A model generated the notes under the pieces. It saw only the letters and a program-made list of their open reading frames with translations, was not told the DNA's origin and did no database searches. A stretch of 64,000 nucleotides of DNA, taken from Lachnospiraceae bacterium (lineage in GTDB: Bacteria; Bacillota; Clostridia; Lachnospirales; Lachnospiraceae). The position numbers and the translations under genes are program-made. Shown in pieces: positions 59,808 to 64,000 of the stretch. Location of the stretch: NCBI GenBank assembly GCA_900768755.1, contig CAAGDV010000006.1:1-64000 (forward strand). Direction: 5' to 3'. The first letter of the stretch is position 1, and the number at the start of each line of letters is the position of its first letter.

Positions 59808-61054
59808 GATTTTATTTCCTCCCTGATTCTCCCATCTTCGCTGTTAAGCAAAAACTGCGCAAAAACAGTGTACATGCTGAGCTGATAGAGCGGATATGTC
59901 ATAACATTGTCCACCATGAGCATAAACACATACGGCATCAGAATTGCCACAAAGAAGAGAAAAGCTTTGCTGCCAAAAAGTTTTTTTGTAACCACCGGGT
60001 AAATGAGAATCGTATATCCATACCACACAAAAAAACCTATGAAGCCCATCTCGATGTATATCTGCAGAATACTGTTATGCATGTAAGAAAAAGCATTTAC
60101 CAGGCTTGAAGCCCCTCCTGCCTCCATGTATCTGTGCACATACTGGAAACCGTATCCGGCATATAGCGGCGACAAAGTGTACCAGTCCGCAAACCAGTCG
60201 TACACATCGGTCCTCGCCATGCTGTTGATTCCGAGCATATTTACAATTGAGGTGAACACGCCTGTCTTAATCATTGCCACATACACAAAGCAGAATACAA
60301 ACGCGAGGTTCAGAAAGACAAATGCAATTCTGCTTCGGCCAGCCATGTTTTTTGCAAAGAGCAGAACCATGATTACTCCGATAAGGATGGCGAGCATCGC
60401 GACTCTTTTGCCGCACATAAACATTATAATTGCCAGCACTATAAGCTTTGCCGGCATGTACTTCTCGTATTTTGCCGAGCCCGAAAAAATAAGATAAAGA
60501 TAATATATCATGAAAGGGATGACCGCCACTCCCACATCATGCTTTTCAAACAGCACGTTCTTGGCGTTGTATCCCAGAAAATCCCCGCTCACGTAGTAGT
60601 TGATGCATTCCGCCAGTCCGACTTTGCGGATGGCAAGAAAAATACTTAGCGCATAGGACAGCACAATTCCCCAGAACACAACCGTTGCTGCCCTTGATTT
60701 AAACACAGATATAAGTGCGCTTACCGCCAGCATATCAACAACTATAAACATGCTCGTGGTTATTGCCTGCGACACCTGCCCGTACTCATTGCCGACAAAC
60801 ATTGACAGCACTACGGTGTACAGAATTGCCAGAATATAGGGCACATACGCCAGATTCAGTATCAGAAAACACTTGCCGTACAGCGCTCTTTTTCTGTACA
60901 GGAATATGCACATAATTCCCACAACCGCTAAAAGCATCCAGACAATTTTCTGAAGAGCCGCCTGATGGGCAATCGATATCTCAGATACATATGCAATTAC
61001 AAGGCTCACCACCACTCCCAATATGAGAAGACGGTTATTTCGCAAACTGCTCAT
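59804..61054 (-). CDS. O-antigen ligase/polymerase-type (Wzy) membrane protein
   Basis: The ATG at 61054 (MSSLRNNRLLILGVVVSLV, 416 residues) follows GAGG by 7 bases. About ten membrane helices with a long periplasm-side loop that contains the YGFQYVHRYMEAGG segment place it in the Wzy/WaaL superfamily. It polymerises the repeat unit or ligates it to its carrier. Overlaps the glycosyltransferase gene by 20 bases. Confidence 0.88.
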   Translation of the reverse strand: MSSLRNNRLLILGVVVSLVIAYVSEISIAHQAALQKIVWMLLAVVGIMCIFLYRKRALYGKCFLILNLAYVPYILAILYTVVLSMFVGNEYGQVSQAITTSMFIVVDMLAVSALISVFKSRAATVVFWGIVLSYALSIFLAIRKVGLAECINYYVSGDFLGYNAKNVLFEKHDVGVAVIPFMIYYLYLIFSGSAKYEKYMPAKLIVLAIIMFMCGKRVAMLAILIGVIMVLLFAKNMAGRSRIAFVFLNLAFVFCFVYVAMIKTGVFTSIVNMLGINSMARTDVYDWFADWYTLSPLYAGYGFQYVHRYMEAGGASSLVNAFSYMHNSILQIYIEMGFIGFFVWYGYTILIYPVVTKKLFGSKAFLFFVAILMPYVFMLMVDNVMTYPLYQLSMYTVFAQFLLNSEDGRIREEIKS

Positions 61055-62357
61055 ATACGCACCTCGCCAGTTCATATGATGTCCTTATTTGAAAATTCTC
61101 CACAATTGCCCTGTTGTATTCCGAAAGCTTATCAGGTGTAAGTCCTTTTATCGTATCATATAGTGCAGAAACGCTGTCCGCGCAAAACACCTCGCCAAAG
61201 CCTTTTACAAGGTCTTTTGCCCCGACCCTGTCGCTTGCAAGCACGGGCACGCCGTAGCTTAACGCCTCCAAAACAGTGAAGCCAAAAGACTCATGACACA
61301 CGCTGGGCGCTACGAGAACATCCCCGCCATCAAATACTTTCGGAAGCTCCTCGTATGCAAAACGCCCGTGGCGGACAATATACGGTCTGTCAATTACTTC
61401 ATCGCAGTACACATGAAGAGCAAATCTCTTCTCGCCTTCATCCCAGAGTCTGTCAAGTGCATCCCGAAGAATCATGAAGCCCTTAAACTGCTTAATCGGA
61501 GCAAGATAGATGAGCCGGATATTTTCCGAATACTCACGCCTTATACATCTGCGTGCCACATCGCTGTGTGAGATGGGCTGAACAAAAAGTCTGTCGGAAT
61601 TTATGAATTTTGCGTAAACTTCGGCTGTCACAGAGGAGTTGCAGTGGATAATGTCCATCTCATTCAGTATTCCCACATAAAATTTTCTGAGTCCGATATA
61701 TTTGCCGGACGGCTCCGCGTCCTGCGCCACCGCACCGTCAGTCTCCGAAAAGAAGCTGCTCCTGTGCTTCTTTCTCATAGCTTTTATCAATGCACTGTCC
61801 TTAAATCTGCGGTAAAACGGTGACTGCAAAAGCTTTATCTTGTTCAGCGGAAGTGCCGATTGATTGCACTCCTCACAGCCCTCGCAGCCCTCACTCATAT
61901 CGCAGCTGTGTCCCTTGTAAATAAAAGTAACCTTCGGGCACAATCCAAAATAATCATGCGTGGTAAACACGGTCTTAATTCCGAGTTCTTTTGCCGCGCG
62001 CACAAGCTCTTCATAGAGTCCCATGAGGGTGTGGACATGCAGTATATCCGGTCTGTTTTTCGTCAAAAAAGCCTTAAATACCCCAATATCCGCATTTCTT
62101 GTATAAGCACAAATATCCGCTATCCCTTCGTCAAGCGAAACGGGAAGCGGATTAATCATCTCAAAATTACGGATTCCTCTGAATTCTCGTACCTCTTTAA
62201 TTATCGGTTGTGCGGACATGCTGCGGATTCTGCCGGGCCAGAGGCACATCACTTCATCCCCGTGTGCTGCCTGTTCCTGCATCAAATCCACGCAATACTT
62301 GATTGAACCACCCGTTCTGTACGGGGGCAGTCCCAAAATGTAATGAAGAATTCTCAT
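61035..62357 (-). CDS. Glycosyltransferase, family GT4
   Basis: This 440-residue GT-B enzyme has an N-terminal LPPYRTGGSIKYCVDLMQEQ segment, a cysteine-rich insert (CDMSEGCEGCEECNQS, about residues 145-160) that may hold a metal, and the C-terminal donor motif PSVCHESFGFTVLEALSYGV (EX7E). It adds a sugar to a lipid-linked intermediate. Donor and acceptor cannot be read from sequence. Confidence 0.92.
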   Translation of the reverse strand: MRILHYILGLPPYRTGGSIKYCVDLMQEQAAHGDEVMCLWPGRIRSMSAQPIIKEVREFRGIRNFEMINPLPVSLDEGIADICAYTRNADIGVFKAFLTKNRPDILHVHTLMGLYEELVRAAKELGIKTVFTTHDYFGLCPKVTFIYKGHSCDMSEGCEGCEECNQSALPLNKIKLLQSPFYRRFKDSALIKAMRKKHRSSFFSETDGAVAQDAEPSGKYIGLRKFYVGILNEMDIIHCNSSVTAEVYAKFINSDRLFVQPISHSDVARRCIRREYSENIRLIYLAPIKQFKGFMILRDALDRLWDEGEKRFALHVYCDEVIDRPYIVRHGRFAYEELPKVFDGGDVLVAPSVCHESFGFTVLEALSYGVPVLASDRVGAKDLVKGFGEVFCADSVSALYDTIKGLTPDKLSEYNRAIVENFQIRTSYELARCVYEQFAK

Positions 62358-63536
62358 CTATTCTGCAAATAACCTTTCATAAGCGCTGACAATGCTGTTC
62401 CAGCTGTAATGTTCGGCAATCCGGTCATGGGCTTTTCTTCCCAGTTCGGCAATCTCACTTTCAGGCATTGCATCCGCCGACTCAATCAGAGCCTTCAGAT
62501 TACCCGGTTCCTTGTTCCAGTAAAGGGCTCCGTCCTCGCCGACTTCCCTGTTAAATCCCACATCAAGCAGAAGATTGAGCGAGGTGCTTCCAAGCGCCTC
62601 CAAAAGACTCGGGTTGGTTCCCCCAACCCCATGTCCGTGAAAATAACCGTATGCATTCTCGCGAATCAGCCGTAACACTCCCTGATTATATACCGTTCCC
62701 ACGAATTTCACTCTGGGGTCTCTGCTCACATGAAGTGTGCGCTCCAGTTCGTTGTAAAGCTTATCGTTGGTTGTCGTGATGACCGCAAGGTCTTTGTCGC
62801 TGTTGCTTTCCATAAATTCCTTAAGAACCGTCATAAAATTGTTCTCGGGCACAAACCTGCCGACTATGAGATAGTAACGCCCTCTTGTAAGCCCCTTCTC
62901 TGAAAGCCATCTCTCATAAGCATCCGCATCATCGGACGTTGTCTCATAATCCGTGTAAGAGCCGTATGCGATAAAACACGTATTCGGCTTAAACTGTGCA
63001 TACTCCTTCTGAATGTAGGACTCAATATTCCTGCTGTCGCATATCAAAAGGTCGGCGTGCTTAACCATAAGCTTCTCAGAGTATTTCCAATACCTGCGGA
63101 TCAAAGCATTCCATTTGCGGCGCATCCACTCATGTCCGTCGGGATTGACGTAAAGACTTCCGCCGATAGCCTTAATCTTAGCTGCGAGACCCTTGATAAA
63201 CGGTCCGATTCGGCATGCAAGGATATAAAAAATGGGTTGTTCAATGTTGTTCTCTTTGCAGTACTTTATAAAAAACCGTGTTGCCGCTATATCATAATAC
63301 ACGGCTTTAGCCGCGCCGATATCCGGCACCTTGATTGAAAAGCAACGTGCATTGTTATGTGTATAACTTCCGCTGTGGTCGCCCATGCATGCCACATTGT
63401 ACTGTATATTCTCATCAATACGGTTTGCGGTGAGCTCCTCGACGAATGTCTCAAAACCGCCGTACGCCGCGGGGATGCCTTTGCATCCGATAATAAAAAC
63501 CTGTCTTTTGTTGGTATTCTGATTACTATCTGCCAT
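62358..63536 (-). CDS. DUF1972 glycosyltransferase, WchF-like rhamnosyltransferase
   Basis: This 392-residue protein has the DUF1972 start IIGCKGIPAAYGGFETFVEE and a GT4-like C-half with HGHGVGGTNPSLLEALGS. WchF/Cps2T are beta-1,4-rhamnosyltransferases that extend the first sugar of pneumococcal capsule. The stop and the next ATG nearly touch (gap of 0 bases). Confidence 0.92.
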   Translation of the reverse strand: MADSNQNTNKRQVFIIGCKGIPAAYGGFETFVEELTANRIDENIQYNVACMGDHSGSYTHNNARCFSIKVPDIGAAKAVYYDIAATRFFIKYCKENNIEQPIFYILACRIGPFIKGLAAKIKAIGGSLYVNPDGHEWMRRKWNALIRRYWKYSEKLMVKHADLLICDSRNIESYIQKEYAQFKPNTCFIAYGSYTDYETTSDDADAYERWLSEKGLTRGRYYLIVGRFVPENNFMTVLKEFMESNSDKDLAVITTTNDKLYNELERTLHVSRDPRVKFVGTVYNQGVLRLIRENAYGYFHGHGVGGTNPSLLEALGSTSLNLLLDVGFNREVGEDGALYWNKEPGNLKALIESADAMPESEIAELGRKAHDRIAEHYSWNSIVSAYERLFAE

Positions 63537-63596
63537 ATTAAAATCCTCGCCTTATAACCAACTAATTATACTCTCAAAACCCCGATATGTAAAGTT

Positions 63597-64000
63597 TTAT
63601 TGTTTATTGACCCAATTCACCATGTTGGGGATGTATTTAGCACGCTGCTTAATAAATGCCTCAAGGCATGCGGCACTTCCGTAGCCTCCGCTTGCCGCGT
63701 TCTCTGCATCGCCGGTTCCCGGATATCTGTCGTAAAACTGCTCGAACAACGGTCCGTATGTATCCCTGAAACGATAAAGCTCCGAAAGAGCCCTGCTCTC
63801 CTCAAAACAGGTTGTGCTAAGATTCTGTAATCTCTCACAAAATGCTTCTTTAAACTTATCATTGGTCATAAGGTACGCAAACGACAATACCGCGGGGTTG
63901 TTGGTATTCATGTCCAAAAGCCCCTTCGGCTTATAGTTGTCCTCTTTGATTGTGTTAGTGGCAGCATCCGACTTTCCGCTTATTCCTCCGAATTCCACAT
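63597..64000 (-). CDS. C-terminal fragment of a probable CotH-type protein
   Basis: The frame is open to the right edge, so the 5' part lies outside; at least 134 residues are visible. Segments such as NDKFKEAFCERLQNLSTT and IKQRAKYIPNMVNWVNKQ have the order of the CotH kinase C-terminus: a helical repeat, then a closing helix. A GTG at 63998 is not taken as the start. It lies 60 bases upstream of the WchF-like gene, so it heads or precedes the polysaccharide operon. The family call is tentative. Confidence 0.5.
   Translation of the reverse strand, partial: VEFGGISGKSDAATNTIKEDNYKPKGLLDMNTNNPAVLSFAYLMTNDKFKEAFCERLQNLSTTCFEESRALSELYRFRDTYGPLFEQFYDRYPGTGDAENAASGGYGSAACLEAFIKQRAKYIPNMVNWVNKQ

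Overview
The window looks like chromosome of a spore-forming (or recently spore-forming) anaerobic Clostridia bacterium, most likely Lachnospiraceae. The reasons are the conserved sporulation and division block HU-rqcP-yabP-yabQ-divIC-spoIIE-tilS-hpt-ftsH, a spoIIE promoter with the Spo0A-type layout, Gram-positive wall and capsule genes, lipoproteins, GH51 and GH13 enzymes, and strong AGGAGG ribosome sites. Most genes lie on the minus strand. The assignment rests on gene content and order only; no search was run.

Layout. Bases 1-1126 hold an AT-rich, left-truncated TIR-like (candidate defence) gene, followed by a spacer with short repeats that may be an insertion-sequence scar. Bases 1402-5105 carry rlmD, yhaM and an HtrA-like membrane protein. 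mutS2 and a two-component system run forward at 5232-9740; mutS2 appears to be leaderless. A minus-strand group at 9737-13311 holds trmL, cheX, an aminotransferase, an Lrp/AsnC regulator and a PurM/HypE-like protein. Small membrane proteins, an alpha/beta hydrolase, a diguanylate cyclase and tRNA-Gly(TCC) follow. Bases 17892-25398 form one MacAB-like export operon with three adaptor proteins in a row, one large permease and two ATPases, one of which has an AbrB-like tail. A GH51 arabinofuranosidase with a clear promoter and operator-like dyad lies at 25661-27865.

The most striking region is 28024-39832. It holds thirteen tightly packed genes: an acyl-CoA carboxyltransferase, malonyltransferase, dehydratase, ketoreductase, a single polypeptide fusing a ketosynthase to a chain-length-factor-like partner, two acyl carrier proteins, an AMP-ligase-like protein with altered catalytic motifs, two PlsC-type acyltransferases, a flavoprotein, a patatin and a six-TM protein. 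A TetR regulator and a 12-bp-arm palindrome lie upstream. No enoyl reductase, FabH, biotin carboxylase or BCCP is present, so this is not the housekeeping fatty-acid operon. It resembles aryl-polyene or type II polyketide logic and may make a membrane-anchored polyene-type lipid.

Bases 40599-53683 return to housekeeping: a GH13 enzyme, ftsH, hpt, tilS, a short spoIIE lacking the usual membrane domain, divIC, yabQ, yabP, rqcP, HU, coaX, a protein with two degenerate GGDEF domains, and a secreted trigger-factor-like foldase. Bases 53774-64000 carry a CbbX-like AAA ATPase, a CotH lipoprotein and a capsule/wall polysaccharide operon (flippase, CDP-glycerol transferase, polymerase, two glycosyltransferases), ending in a second probable CotH-type fragment at the right edge.
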